Of a stretch of DNA of 64,000 nucleotides, positions 33,842 to 42,998 are shown one piece after another. Source of the stretch: Nostoc sp. NMS8 (lineage in GTDB: Bacteria; Cyanobacteriota; Cyanobacteriia; Cyanobacteriales; Nostocaceae); the NCBI RefSeq assembly GCF_017115045.1, contig NZ_JABXKK010000116.1, positions 164,464 to 228,463 of the forward strand, read 5' to 3'. The position numbers and the translations under genes were made by a program. Each line of letters starts with the position of its first letter. The stretch's first letter is position 1. The notes under the pieces were generated by a model, which saw nothing but the letters and a program-made list of their open reading frames with translations, made no database searches and was not told the origin of the DNA.

Positions 33842-33995
33842 TCAGCATTACAAATTTTTGATAAATTCTCGTACAAATTCTGACAATTTTCACGAAAATA
33901 ATGGCCTCTAATGAGTAATATATATTGGGTGGCTGCGTTTGGTGCAACTTAACCCAGGCTGAAGGCGAGTGCTGCATAAGGGAGGGGCAAGCATT

Positions 33996-34208
33996 ATGAC
34001 AACTCTAAGCATTTCCCAAAAAGAAATTGCTGCCATGAGCGCAGTAGAAGTAGAAGAACTAGCTACACGTCTGGAACTGGATAATTATAGTAATGCTTTT
34101 GAGGGTTTAAATGATTGGCATCTATTGCGAGCGATCGCATTTCAGCGTCCAGAGTTAGTTGAACCCTATATCTACCTCTTAGACTTAGAACCTTACGATG
34201 AAGCCTAG
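33996..34208 (+). CDS. DUF2555 family small protein
   Basis: A 70-residue helical protein, starting ISQKEIAAMSAVEVEELA and ending IYLLDLEPYDEA, which I recall as DUF2555, confined to cyanobacteria and some plastids. An upstream ATG (33969) would add nine poorly conserved residues. No function known. It lies just upstream of coaBC in the same direction, with only heptamer repeats between, so co-transcription is possible. Confidence 0.8.
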   Translation: MTTLSISQKEIAAMSAVEVEELATRLELDNYSNAFEGLNDWHLLRAIAFQRPELVEPYIYLLDLEPYDEA

Positions 34209-34247
34209 TTGAGAGTTAGGAGTTAGGAGTTAAGAGTTAGGATTTAT
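34209..34247. repeat. Heptamer repeat GAGTTAG/GTTAGGA
   Basis: GAGAGTTAGGAGTTAGGAGT and following units form a short tandem of GTTAGGA-type heptamers between the DUF2555 gene and coaBC. A similar short stretch follows the tRNA gene (47492-47520). Confidence 0.7.
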
Positions 34248-34283
34248 AACTATTTTGTAACTACTTACTCCTAACTTTTTACC

Positions 34284-35495
34284 ATGACTAATCCAAAATT
34301 GAACAGGGTTCTAATTGGTGTAGGTGGCGGTATCGCCGCCTACAAAATTTGTGAACTGGTTTCGAGACTGTTTAAAACTGGGGTAGAAGTCCGAGTCATC
34401 CTCACCCGTTCGGCACAAGAATTTATCACACCTCTGACTCTAGCAACCCTATCTCGTCATCCCGCCTACACAGATGATGATTTTTGGCAAGCAACTCACT
34501 CTCGTCCGCTGCATATTGAGTTGGGTGAATGGGCAGATGTCATGGTAATTGCCCCTTTAACAGCTAATACATTAGCAAAGTTAGCCTACGGGATGGCGGA
34601 TAATTTACTCACAAATACTGTGCTGGCTTCTACTTGTCCCGTGCTGTTAGCACCTGCAATGAATACGGATATGTGGGAACAGCAATCGGTGCAGCGGAAT
34701 TGGCAACAGCTATTGATAGATTACCGATATCATGGGATGGGTACAGCATCAGGATTATTAGCGTGCGATCGCGTCGGTGCTGGTAGATTGGCAGAACCTC
34801 CAGAAATTTTAGCTCATGTCCAATCGTTGTTACACACTCAAGGTAAACGAGATTTAGTCGGTAAACGAGTGTTAATTAGCGCTGGGGGAACGCGAGAGTA
34901 TCTTGACCCAGTAAGGTTTATTGGTAATCCTTCCACAGGTAAAATGGGATTAGCTTTAGCGCAGGCGGCACTTCATCGAGGGGCAAGTGTCACCTTGGTA
35001 CATGGCCCAGCTAATTGGGATGTCCCATTGGGAGTGCAAGCAATTCCTGTCATTAGTGCCGAGCAAATGCAGCAGGTTATGGTGGAATGTTTACCCAATG
35101 CTGATGTCATTGTGATGTCGGCAGCCGTGGCAGATGTGAAGCCACGAGATTATAGTACAGAAAAATTGCCCAAGCGATCGCTCCCCCAAGCTTTACCTTT
35201 GGAACCAGTACCGGATATAGTCGCCCAGTTAGCACAACATAAACAGCCGCATCAAATATTAATTGGTTTTGCAGCACAAACTGGGGAGATTGTCAAGCCT
35301 GCGTTAGAAAAATTAGAAAATAAAAAACTCGATGCGATCGTTGCCAATCCCATCGATCGACCTGATAGTGGTTTTGGTAGCGATAATAATCAAGCGATAT
35401 TTTTAGATAGTCAAGGAAATCAGCTAGAAATTGCACCTTGTTCTAAATTAGAAATGGCTCATCAATTATTTGATTTTGTCATTACGGAATTTTAG
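34284..35495 (+). CDS. coaBC: Phosphopantothenoylcysteine decarboxylase / phosphopantothenate-cysteine ligase
   Basis: Bifunctional coenzyme A biosynthesis enzyme. The N-terminal flavoprotein domain (CoaC) shows GVGGGIAAYK and the PAMNTDMWE block with the substrate-binding Asn. The C-terminal CoaB domain has ISAGGTREYLDPVRFIGN and PSTGKMG, AAVADVKP, and IGFAAQTG. 403 residues is the normal length. It converts 4'-phosphopantothenate and cysteine to 4'-phosphopantetheine. Nothing unusual is visible; the other coa genes are elsewhere. Confidence 0.96.
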   Translation: MTNPKLNRVLIGVGGGIAAYKICELVSRLFKTGVEVRVILTRSAQEFITPLTLATLSRHPAYTDDDFWQATHSRPLHIELGEWADVMVIAPLTANTLAKLAYGMADNLLTNTVLASTCPVLLAPAMNTDMWEQQSVQRNWQQLLIDYRYHGMGTASGLLACDRVGAGRLAEPPEILAHVQSLLHTQGKRDLVGKRVLISAGGTREYLDPVRFIGNPSTGKMGLALAQAALHRGASVTLVHGPANWDVPLGVQAIPVISAEQMQQVMVECLPNADVIVMSAAVADVKPRDYSTEKLPKRSLPQALPLEPVPDIVAQLAQHKQPHQILIGFAAQTGEIVKPALEKLENKKLDAIVANPIDRPDSGFGSDNNQAIFLDSQGNQLEIAPCSKLEMAHQLFDFVITEF

Positions 35496-35698
35496 ATTTT
35501 AAATCTCTCAACATCCCTCTTAAGTGTGAAAGTAACTCATAACTCTAGATAGTGGCGTTAGTGGTTAAGGATGGCTAATCTAGATAAAGTTGATTCACTA
35601 CTCACTCTGGTTTGATTCACCACACAAATCTTCAGTGGCGCGTACTGGAGGGAAATTCACTGCCTCTCTGGATAGCCTCAGTTAATAGCCTCAATTAA

Positions 35699-36253
35699 AT
35701 GTTCTTTAGCATAGCGACAAATATGAAAGCAGATCAACTTCTGAAAAACTATGCCGCAGGTGTCAGAGATTTTACTGGTGTTAACTTGAGCGAGGCCAAC
35801 TTAAGGGAAGCCAATCTCAGTGGTGTAATTTTAGATAAAGCAATTTTAGATGGAGCTAATCTGAGTCACGCTAATTTAAGCCACGCCAGTTTGATTGAGA
35901 CAGATTTAAATGGAGCAGATTTGAGCAATGCCGATCTCAGTGGTAGCAACTTAAGCGGAGCTATTTTGGAGGGAGCTATCTTGGATGGAGCTGCAATGGA
36001 AGGAGCTAATTTGAATCGCGCTGATTTGACGGTTGCGAAACTAATTGACACTAACTTGAGTGAGGCAGATTTACAGGAAGCAAGTTTGATAGCGGCGAAT
36101 CTAGATGGAGCCGATTTAAGTGGTGCAGATTTAACTGTAGCTGACTTGTCTCAGGCGAATCTTACTCAAGCAGATTTGAACCAGACTAATTTGAGCGGAG
36201 CAAATTTGGATGGAGCCAATATAGAAGGAACAATCCTTGATGAGAATGTTTGA
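35699..36253 (+). CDS. Pentapeptide repeat protein
   Basis: About 176-184 residues, nearly all of it A(N/D)LxX pentapeptides (e.g. GANLDGANIEG, SNADLSGSNLS), which fold into a right-handed quadrilateral beta helix. The ATG at 35723 (MKADQLLKNYAAG) is a likely alternative start, since the domain begins right after it. No signal peptide or other domain. Cyanobacteria carry many such proteins, most without known function. Confidence 0.85.
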   Translation: MFFSIATNMKADQLLKNYAAGVRDFTGVNLSEANLREANLSGVILDKAILDGANLSHANLSHASLIETDLNGADLSNADLSGSNLSGAILEGAILDGAAMEGANLNRADLTVAKLIDTNLSEADLQEASLIAANLDGADLSGADLTVADLSQANLTQADLNQTNLSGANLDGANIEGTILDENV

Positions 36254-36258
36254 CACAC

Positions 36259-36738
36259 TCATACTTGGTTTAGCCACTCCAACCACTGCACCAATATCGA
36301 TGCTGTCACATACATCCCGTTCGACGGCGTAATTATCTCCCAATTCATAATACAGATAAGTAGGCAGGCACAAATAAATATAACTATGTAACGAAAAGTA
36401 AAAGTGGTGAAAACCTTGTGATTGCTTCACTCCACTTCGTTACGTTCGCAATGACATAGTTATAAATTTTCTCACCCACCTACTTAAGCTTGTTGTTCAT
36501 CTGAGGCTGGGCAAACCTATCTAACTTCACATTCAGGTGGCTGTTTGCTCCATGTTAGTCAAATGCCGCCTTGTTCATCCGTTGAAACCGATGGTTTGGG
36601 GAAGCGATCGCCCATAGTATCATAGGCATCTACAACCAATCGCATAGCTAATTTAAAAGCGGATTGGCTCGGTTGTAAAATTCCATATTCATCTGTTTCA
36701 TCCTCTTCCAAAAGAGCAACGAGCCGCTTTAATGTCAC
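36259..36738 (-). pseudogene. Decayed gene of unknown family, split by a MITE
   Basis: Read on the minus strand from a GTG at 36738: VTLKRLVALLEEDETDEYG, ILQPSQSAFKLAMRLVVD, DRFPKPSVSTDEQGG, then a TGA stop (expected Arg), LTWSKQPPECEVR, a TAG stop, CPASDEQQA, a MITE, YYELGDNYAVERDV, a frameshift, and TASILVQWLEWLNQV-stop. Without the lesions it is one protein of about 120 residues. I recall similar small proteins of unknown function in bacteria. Four lesions show it is dead. Confidence 0.8.
36359..36484. mobile_element. MITE with TA target duplication, inside the relic gene
   Basis: 126 bp with inverted ends AGTAGG...CCTACT and longer imperfect arms reaching TATAACTATGT, flanked by TA on both sides (36357-36358 and 36485-36486). 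Removing it with one TA restores the reading frame of the relic gene there (codons GCT TAT CTG TAT). This pattern suits IS630/Tc1-mariner-type mobilisation. It codes for nothing. Confidence 0.85.
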
Positions 36739-36779
36739 TGTTGATTGTCATAATTAAAACAATTGACTCTCAACTATCA

Positions 36780-38276
36780 ATGGTGAACTCTACCCTCGTT
36801 GTCACACTCTATGTCAACCCTCTGACAGGGAATGATACCAATACTGGTTCACGGTTGAGTCCGTTTAAAAGCCTCACCCGTGCCTTAAAATTAACCAAAA
36901 TCCAGACGATAATTCATCTGGAATCGGGAAATTACAGCGCTGCTAGTGGTGAGATGTTCCCACTGGTCATCCCTGGAGGGACGACAGTGGTGGGTAATGA
37001 AGCAAAAAAGGGTGCAGAGATTGTAATTTACGGGAGTGGTGAGTATCAAAGTCTCAGCTTTGGTATGCAAAATATTACACTGCTCTTGGTAGATAATGCC
37101 TGTGTTTTAGGTGTAACTGTTACCAATCCTTCGGTCAAGGGTACTGGTATCTGGATTGAATCGGCTGTACCTACTTTAGCTAACAATACTTTAAGTGACT
37201 GTGGGCGAGAAGGTGTGTTTACCACTGGTACTGCCAAGCCCACAATTTCAGATAATATATTTGTGCAAAATACTGCTAGCGGTTTAGTAATGGCAGGTCA
37301 TAGCCAGGGAGAAGTACTGCGGAATGTATTTCAAAGAAACCCTTTAGGCATAGCAATTAGTGATTTTGCGGCTCCAACGATCGCCAATAATAAATTATCA
37401 GAAAATCGCACAGCGATCGCACTTTCTCGCAACGCCCAACCTCTACTGCGTCAAAATCTCATTGCTCAAAATACCCAAGGTGGTCTATTAGTCAATGGCA
37501 ATGCAGTCCCCGATTTAGGTAATACCCAAAATCCCGCCAATAATATTTTTCGTGATAATCATGAATTTGATTTATATAATGCTACTACACAAAAATTAGT
37601 TTCCGTAGGTAATCAATTAAATCCTCTTCTAGTCAAGGGTTTGATAGAATTGCTCCCAATCAATCAAGTAGCAGTTAGCACTAGTTATTTTGATACCTCG
37701 ACACAATCCCCATCTCCCGAACTAAATGGACATTGGGCAGAACCATTTATTCAGGCATTAGTGAGCATGAATTTAACTCATGCTTTTGCTGATAGTCGCT
37801 ACCAGCTAGATAAATCCATGACTCGCGCCCAGTATGCAGATATGGTGGCGATCGCCTTTAACCCATTTTCCAAAATCCTAGCACCTGATTTTACGGATGT
37901 ACCCAAGGATTTTTGGGCTTATAGCGCTATCCAAATTGCGGCTAGCGGTGGCTTTGTTGGCGGATTTAGCGATCGCACTTTCCGCCCCGATCAACATGTG
38001 CAGCGGCTACAGGTGATTGTCTCCCTAGTGAATGGAGTGGGACTACCAGCAGTTGATAGCGATATTTTGGAAGTATATAGCGATCGTCATACCATTCCCG
38101 ACTATACCCGAAAAGCCGTTGCTACTGCTACACGATGGGGAATAGTTGTCAACTATCCAGATCCGAAAGTGCTTGCACCTTCACGTTTAGCAACACGCGC
38201 CGAAGTTGCAGCAATGGTTTATCAGGCATTAGTCGCCATTGGGAGAACACCGCCGATTACAGAGCTTTTAAACTAA
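36780..38276 (+). CDS. DUF1565/beta-helix protein with three SLH domains
   Basis: About 498 residues. The N-terminal half has the DUF1565 mark (YVNPLTGNDTNTGSRLSPFKSL) and a right-handed beta-helix of repeated ...N.I..N..GG.. turns (residues about 85-280). The C-terminal 180 residues hold three S-layer homology domains (LNGHWAEPFIQALVSM, DVPKDFWAYSAIQIAASGG, YSDRHTIPDYTRKAVATA), which in cyanobacteria anchor proteins at the peptidoglycan or outer membrane. I chose ATG 36780 (codon 17 of the longest frame). No signal peptide is visible at either start, so export is unclear. Confidence 0.8.
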   Translation: MVNSTLVVTLYVNPLTGNDTNTGSRLSPFKSLTRALKLTKIQTIIHLESGNYSAASGEMFPLVIPGGTTVVGNEAKKGAEIVIYGSGEYQSLSFGMQNITLLLVDNACVLGVTVTNPSVKGTGIWIESAVPTLANNTLSDCGREGVFTTGTAKPTISDNIFVQNTASGLVMAGHSQGEVLRNVFQRNPLGIAISDFAAPTIANNKLSENRTAIALSRNAQPLLRQNLIAQNTQGGLLVNGNAVPDLGNTQNPANNIFRDNHEFDLYNATTQKLVSVGNQLNPLLVKGLIELLPINQVAVSTSYFDTSTQSPSPELNGHWAEPFIQALVSMNLTHAFADSRYQLDKSMTRAQYADMVAIAFNPFSKILAPDFTDVPKDFWAYSAIQIAASGGFVGGFSDRTFRPDQHVQRLQVIVSLVNGVGLPAVDSDILEVYSDRHTIPDYTRKAVATATRWGIVVNYPDPKVLAPSRLATRAEVAAMVYQALVAIGRTPPITELLN

Positions 38277-38525
38277 TTAAAGTACACTAAATGCCCAATG
38301 CAATGCCCCAGTCCCCAATCCCCATCTCATTCATAGTGTAAATAATTGAAAATTTATATAAATCAGTCTATGTAGGGTTGCATTCTAGGAGTTGGCAAGT
38401 AAAATAGGGGACACTGCTTATCGTTTTGGTAACTTGTGGGAAAAAAACCATGTAGTTAAAAGCACGTTAGGCTAATATGCAGTGGGTGACAAATCTTAGA
38501 CCTATTGCCTAAAGCTAATAGCCCC

Positions 38526-39338
38526 ATGTTAACAACACTTCCAGATACTTCTGCCAACTTGGCGATCGCCTTATTAATTAACTATAGTTTTGATCTCAGT
38601 GGATATAGTGCCAATGAGCTAGTTGAGCGTTGGCAAACGCAATACCCACTTAATTGGCTACACCTGGCAGTGATTGAGGCACTATATCAAGGTCGTTATA
38701 AAGCGGTTTCTGTACAACAAATCTTAGTATTTTGGCAGCGCCGGGATCAGGCTACATATCATTTCAATATGGAATTTGAACGTATGGTTTGTAGCAAGTT
38801 TCCCCAAAGCTTAACCTCATCGCCGACACCAGCCCTAGCACCAGCGAAGAAAAATCCCACTGTAGAGAAAGTGACGAGTCCTCAATTACCACCATCAAAG
38901 ATTCGCAACGGCTATCAATACAGCAATACTGCAACTCTACAACTGAAAAGCTCCCAATCAAAGGCATCTTTAGCTGAAGAAGAAGGAAAGCAGGAAGATA
39001 GAGAGAATAAAACTGCTTTGAAGTCTTCGCTTTCTGGGAAATTTGCCTCTTCGGCAACCCTTCAGCTAGCATCTACTGTCAGCCAAAGGCAAACTTCACA
39101 AGAAAGTCCTCCACCTTCCCCATCACTAAGCCATCATCAACGACAGCCAAAACTGCTGCCGCCTGCTACTATTCATGCCCCAATCGGGCAATTTACTCCA
39201 GAAACAAGCGATCGCTCTGACTCTTTTACCTCTAAACTTAAAGCGATGTCTGGGGAACAGAATTCAAGTGTGGGGAGTGGGCGAAGAGGAGCAGGGGAGC
39301 AGGGGAGCAGGGGAGCAGGGGAAGCAAGAGCGGAATAA
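38526..39338 (+). CDS. Hypothetical cyanobacterial protein with Ser/Pro-rich tail
   Basis: About 270 residues. The first 100 form a compact helical region (ALLINYSFDLSGYSANELVE, WLHLAVIEALYQGRYKAVSV) conserved in appearance among filamentous cyanobacteria; the rest is a polar, Ser/Pro/Gln-rich, probably disordered tail. The last 20 residues (GAGEQGSRGAGEARAE end) are coded by a GAGCAGGGGAGCAGGG-type simple repeat, so the natural C-terminus may be shorter or vary. No domain is recognised. An upstream TTG (38505) is an alternative start. Confidence 0.6.
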   Translation: MLTTLPDTSANLAIALLINYSFDLSGYSANELVERWQTQYPLNWLHLAVIEALYQGRYKAVSVQQILVFWQRRDQATYHFNMEFERMVCSKFPQSLTSSPTPALAPAKKNPTVEKVTSPQLPPSKIRNGYQYSNTATLQLKSSQSKASLAEEEGKQEDRENKTALKSSLSGKFASSATLQLASTVSQRQTSQESPPPSPSLSHHQRQPKLLPPATIHAPIGQFTPETSDRSDSFTSKLKAMSGEQNSSVGSGRRGAGEQGSRGAGEARAE

Positions 39339-39363
39339 CTAATGCCCAATGCATTTTAGGTTT

Positions 39364-41442
39364 TTATTCTGTAACTAAGAGCTTAAAACGCTCATCGTCG
39401 GCAATCTCATCAAAATCTAGGTCGGTTGCTGCGTCTTCTTTATACCTGGGATCGAGTTCAATTGCTTGTTGTAGAGTTAGCAGAGATCGTTCAACTTGTC
39501 TTTGCAGTGCGTAACAAGCTGCTTTGTTGTAATGGGCACTGGCATAATCTGACTTAATTTCTAAGGCTTTGTTAAAACTAGCGATCGCTTCATCATCGCG
39601 TCCCAATCTCACTAAAGTATAACCGCGTTTATCCCAGATTTTGGGAGAATTGGGCTGGAATTCTAAAGCTCTATCGAAGGAGACTATTGCCTCTTCATAT
39701 TGTTCTAATGCTATTAGAGAAAGACCGCGATTCAACCAAGCAACGGCATCATCAGGCTTGATTTGTGTAGCTTTCTCAAATGAGGCAAAGGCTTGCTGAT
39801 GTTGTTGTAAGTTTCCCAAAGCAACGCCGCGATCGCACCAAGCTTGATGATAATCTGGTTGAATCTGAATAGCGCGATCGTAGGACGAAATTGCATCTTT
39901 GTAGCGTTTTAACCTTCCGAGAGTTAGCCCTCGTTTTAACCAAGCCACAGGTTCATCAGCTTGGATTTTAACCACTTGGTTGTAAGCTGCGATCGCATCT
40001 TCATAGCGTCTTTGAGAAAACAAGGCATCTCCCTGTTTTACATACTCATCAGCAGTGAATTCTGGTTGTTGTGGCTGTTCCTGTATTTCTTCTTCAATTT
40101 CAGAATTCACTACCTCTGAAACAGATTCAGGTATAACTTCAGTTAATTCTTGAAGGATGAGATTCTTTCTTTCTTGAGCATCTAACTGTAACTCAGATAG
40201 TTGAGAGACAAACTCAGTTTCTAATCTTTCTAACTTCTCCAAAATTAGAATCTTTGGTTGTTGAGTATTCCATTGTAATTCTGAGAATTGCGAAGTAAAT
40301 TCAGAACCAGATTTTTCTAAATTTTCAATGATTAGTTCTTTACTCTTTTGAACATCTACTTGTAACTCAGATAGCTGAACCGCAAACTCTGATTGTAATG
40401 CTCCTAAATTATCAACAATTTTATTTTTTTGCTCAACAGCATCTATTTGTAATTCAGATAATTGAAATTTCAATTCTTTATCGAATATTCTTAAATTTCC
40501 CAGCGTGATATCTTTTTGGTTTTGAGCATCTATCTGTAATTCTGATAATTTTGCAGCAAATTCTGACTGCAATCTATTTAAGTTTTCAAAAGCTATATCT
40601 CTTTGCTTTTGAGCATCAGACTGCCATCCAGAAAGTTGAGATGTAAACTCAGACTTTGATACTTCTAAATCAGCAATAGCTAATTCTTGCTGTTGTTGCA
40701 CACCTAACTTCAAATCAGCTAGTTCTTCTGCTATGACAGAGGCTAATTTTCCGAGATTCTCCAGTGCTATATCTCTTTTATGTTGATAATCTAACTCTAA
40801 ATTAGATAGACTAGAAGCAAATTTAGACTCTAAATTTTCTATATTTTCTTGAGATTTTTGGAGTTCAGCTTCTAATTTACTTAATACCTGTGATTTAGCT
40901 AAATTTAGCTCAGATGTAAAAATAGATACATTCTCTTGTTCGCTTTTAATTTTTTGTTGTAAAGCAATAGTTTCCTGTTCTAATTCATAGTTTATTTTTT
41001 TGGCTTCTTGAATAACATTTTCAGCCTCTTCTTTAGCAGTGGTAAGCTGATTTTGTAATTTTTCCATTCCCTGTAGTTGTTGCATTGCCCTATCAACAAT
41101 TTCACGAATTACCGTTCGTCGCAGAAGCCATAACGAGGCCAGGACTGCAATTGGAAATAGACTCAATATAACTAGCCAAACATCAAGTAAGATAGTTGTA
41201 CGGCTAAAAGCGCTATTAAGATCAGATTGGACTTGCTGTTGAACTCGCTTTTCCCTTCGTAGTCGTGCTAGTTCTTCCCGTTCCTGATTCGATAACACCG
41301 GAGTAGGAGTTAATACTGGATTAGGTGATGGTGCAGATTGTCCACTGGCAATTCCAACGGATAACAGTAAGGGTAAAAAAACAATAGTGCTTTTGACAAT
41401 TAAAGCGAAAACAGCTTGATTTTTGCTCTTCATAACAACCAT
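39364..41442 (-). CDS. Membrane-anchored coiled-coil and TPR protein
   Basis: 692 residues. N-terminal signal-like helix (about 11-34), a Pro-rich stretch, a second membrane helix at about 85-108 (VWLVILSLFPIAVLASLWLL), then a long coiled coil. Between residues about 245 and 440 lies a run of six or more 29-residue repeats of the form FxSQLSELQxDAQxQKxIxLENLxxLxSE. The C-terminal third has at least five TPR units (YVKQGDALFSQRRYEDAIAA and AWLKRGLTLGRLKRYKDA type). It is likely a scaffold at the cell membrane or thylakoid. No partner gene is adjacent. Confidence 0.85.
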   Translation of the reverse strand: MVVMKSKNQAVFALIVKSTIVFLPLLLSVGIASGQSAPSPNPVLTPTPVLSNQEREELARLRREKRVQQQVQSDLNSAFSRTTILLDVWLVILSLFPIAVLASLWLLRRTVIREIVDRAMQQLQGMEKLQNQLTTAKEEAENVIQEAKKINYELEQETIALQQKIKSEQENVSIFTSELNLAKSQVLSKLEAELQKSQENIENLESKFASSLSNLELDYQHKRDIALENLGKLASVIAEELADLKLGVQQQQELAIADLEVSKSEFTSQLSGWQSDAQKQRDIAFENLNRLQSEFAAKLSELQIDAQNQKDITLGNLRIFDKELKFQLSELQIDAVEQKNKIVDNLGALQSEFAVQLSELQVDVQKSKELIIENLEKSGSEFTSQFSELQWNTQQPKILILEKLERLETEFVSQLSELQLDAQERKNLILQELTEVIPESVSEVVNSEIEEEIQEQPQQPEFTADEYVKQGDALFSQRRYEDAIAAYNQVVKIQADEPVAWLKRGLTLGRLKRYKDAISSYDRAIQIQPDYHQAWCDRGVALGNLQQHQQAFASFEKATQIKPDDAVAWLNRGLSLIALEQYEEAIVSFDRALEFQPNSPKIWDKRGYTLVRLGRDDEAIASFNKALEIKSDYASAHYNKAACYALQRQVERSLLTLQQAIELDPRYKEDAATDLDFDEIADDERFKLLVTE

Positions 41443-41744
41443 CTCAGTCTGTCGGTCAGTTTTTGAAGCGGCGTGCCTCTTTTCAATCTATAACAGAATT
41501 AAGTAGTGAAATGTTGTAGAGACCATGAGAAATGCTGAACAATCCTTAACTAATTTGTTTCTTCGTACTTTATTGTACATACAACTTCAGTAGTGGAGTG
41601 CAGTCATTTTTGGACTTATCATTATAACATTACTTAAGTTGTACCTACTGCCAAAGAGGGCAAAAACCAATTGGCACTAGCATTAGATTATCTAGGGTAA
41701 ACAGATTACTCATCCGAAAAATAACTTAACAAAGGCGGTAGAAA
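41443..41744. other. Divergent intergenic region
   Basis: 302 bp between the TPR gene and the 86-residue gene; AT-rich and no repeats that I recognise. It should contain both promoters. The ribosome site AAAGGCGG is at 41731-41738. Confidence 0.5.
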
Positions 41745-42005
41745 ATGGGTCGCATCAATCCTTATACACTGCAATTGCAGATTACCCGAATGTTTGAACA
41801 AGGGCAATCATTTTTTGCCACAACAAAAGTACAGGAATGGTTAAAAGAACGCAAACATAATCCAGAAGATTATGACATTATTTTCCATAAAAAACCTGCG
41901 CCTCCTGGTTCCAAAGAAGTGATGGTAGTGGAAATTGAATTACGACGTAAAGATGGACAACCTGTAGATCCTTGGTTGCAAGAACAAGCAAATCTCCATG
42001 CTTGA
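41745..42005 (+). CDS. Conserved small cyanobacterial protein, unknown
   Basis: 86 residues, soluble, mixed alpha/beta (RMFEQGQSFFATTKVQEWLK, MVVEIELRRKDGQPVDPW). AAAGGCGG precedes the ATG at good distance and a strong terminator (42066) follows, so a real monocistronic gene is likely. It looks like a cyanobacteria-specific conserved protein; no function known to me. Confidence 0.75.
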   Translation: MGRINPYTLQLQITRMFEQGQSFFATTKVQEWLKERKHNPEDYDIIFHKKPAPPGSKEVMVVEIELRRKDGQPVDPWLQEQANLHA

Positions 42006-42065
42006 TTTTGGCAACAAGCAATTTTTAATTTAAATCCATACTATCTTAATAGAATTTACAAAAAT

Positions 42066-42097
42066 AGGGCGTTCCCAATTGCGGAACGCTCTTTATT
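42066..42097 (+). terminator. Intrinsic terminator after the 86-residue gene
   Basis: AGGGCGTTCC pairs with GGAACGCTCT across CAATTGC, followed by TTATTAT. Confidence 0.85.
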
Positions 42098-42263
42098 ATC
42101 TTGAGATGGAGCATAAATATCTTTTAAAGTATCTAAAGTTAATCCGATTCACCCTATTAGGTGAATCTAATGGGTGAGGCAGAAAAAATACAAAATATAG
42201 TACCTTAAGGCTAGAACTGGTTGCTTGATACAGCAATTTATAGACTCAAAATTTAGGAAGTAG

Positions 42264-42923
42264 ATGATGACTGTAAACCAAATTATGGGAGATTCACCAA
42301 ATCAGATTTATGGCAATTTTGGTAAACGTTTTTTTGCCTGGATGATGGCGAAAAGTAGCGGCACGTATGATAAAATTATCGGCGATCGCAAACGTTCACT
42401 TTTTGCGAATCTCCAAGGTAAAGTATTAGAAATTGGCCCAGGAACAGGCCTTAATTTACCCTACTACCCTAAAGATATCCACTGGATAGGAATTGAGCCA
42501 AACCCACATATTCATTCCTATCTCAAAAAACAGGCAGAAAAACTTAATTTAAACATCGACCTCCGCATTGGCAATGTAGAATGGTTAGATGCAGAAGATA
42601 ACAGCATAGATACTGTTGTTAGTACATTAGTTTTGTGTTCAGTACCGAATATAGACTATACATTACAGGCAATTTTAAGAGTACTGAAACCAGGTGGACG
42701 CTTCTTATTTATTGAACATGTCGCTGCACCTCAAGGAAGTTTATTGCGACAAATGCAAAACAGAATTAGTCCGATTTGGAAAGCAATCGGTGATGGTTGT
42801 TATCCAGATAGAGAAACTTGGATAGCCTTAGAAAATGCTGGTTTTAGCAGCATTAATTATGAGCGATTTGATGCAACATTGCCGATTGTTAGTCCTCATA
42901 TTATTGGCGTAGCGACAAAGTGA
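42264..42923 (+). CDS. Class I SAM-dependent methyltransferase
   Basis: 219 residues with motif I VLEIGPGTGLNLPYY, the acidic end of strand 2 (IGIEPNPH), and VLKPGGRFLFIEHVAAP. The set resembles METTL7-like/type 11 methyltransferases that act on small molecules or thiols. A shine-Dalgarno AGGAAG precedes tandem ATGs (42264, 42267). No substrate can be inferred. A bidirectional hairpin separates it from the convergent aldo/keto reductase. Confidence 0.85.
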   Translation: MMTVNQIMGDSPNQIYGNFGKRFFAWMMAKSSGTYDKIIGDRKRSLFANLQGKVLEIGPGTGLNLPYYPKDIHWIGIEPNPHIHSYLKKQAEKLNLNIDLRIGNVEWLDAEDNSIDTVVSTLVLCSVPNIDYTLQAILRVLKPGGRFLFIEHVAAPQGSLLRQMQNRISPIWKAIGDGCYPDRETWIALENAGFSSINYERFDATLPIVSPHIIGVATK

Positions 42924-42947
42924 AAAAACTGTTTGGGGTTGCGGAAT

Positions 42948-42998
42948 AAATTATTAAATAACCCCACAGCTTGAGCGGTGGAGTTATTTAATAATTTT
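42948..42998. terminator. Bidirectional terminator-like hairpin
   Basis: AAATTATTAAATAAC and GTTATTTAATAATTT pair, with inner CCCCAC/GTGGAG, between the convergent methyltransferase and aldo/keto reductase genes. The hairpin touches the last base of the reductase stop. Confidence 0.8.
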
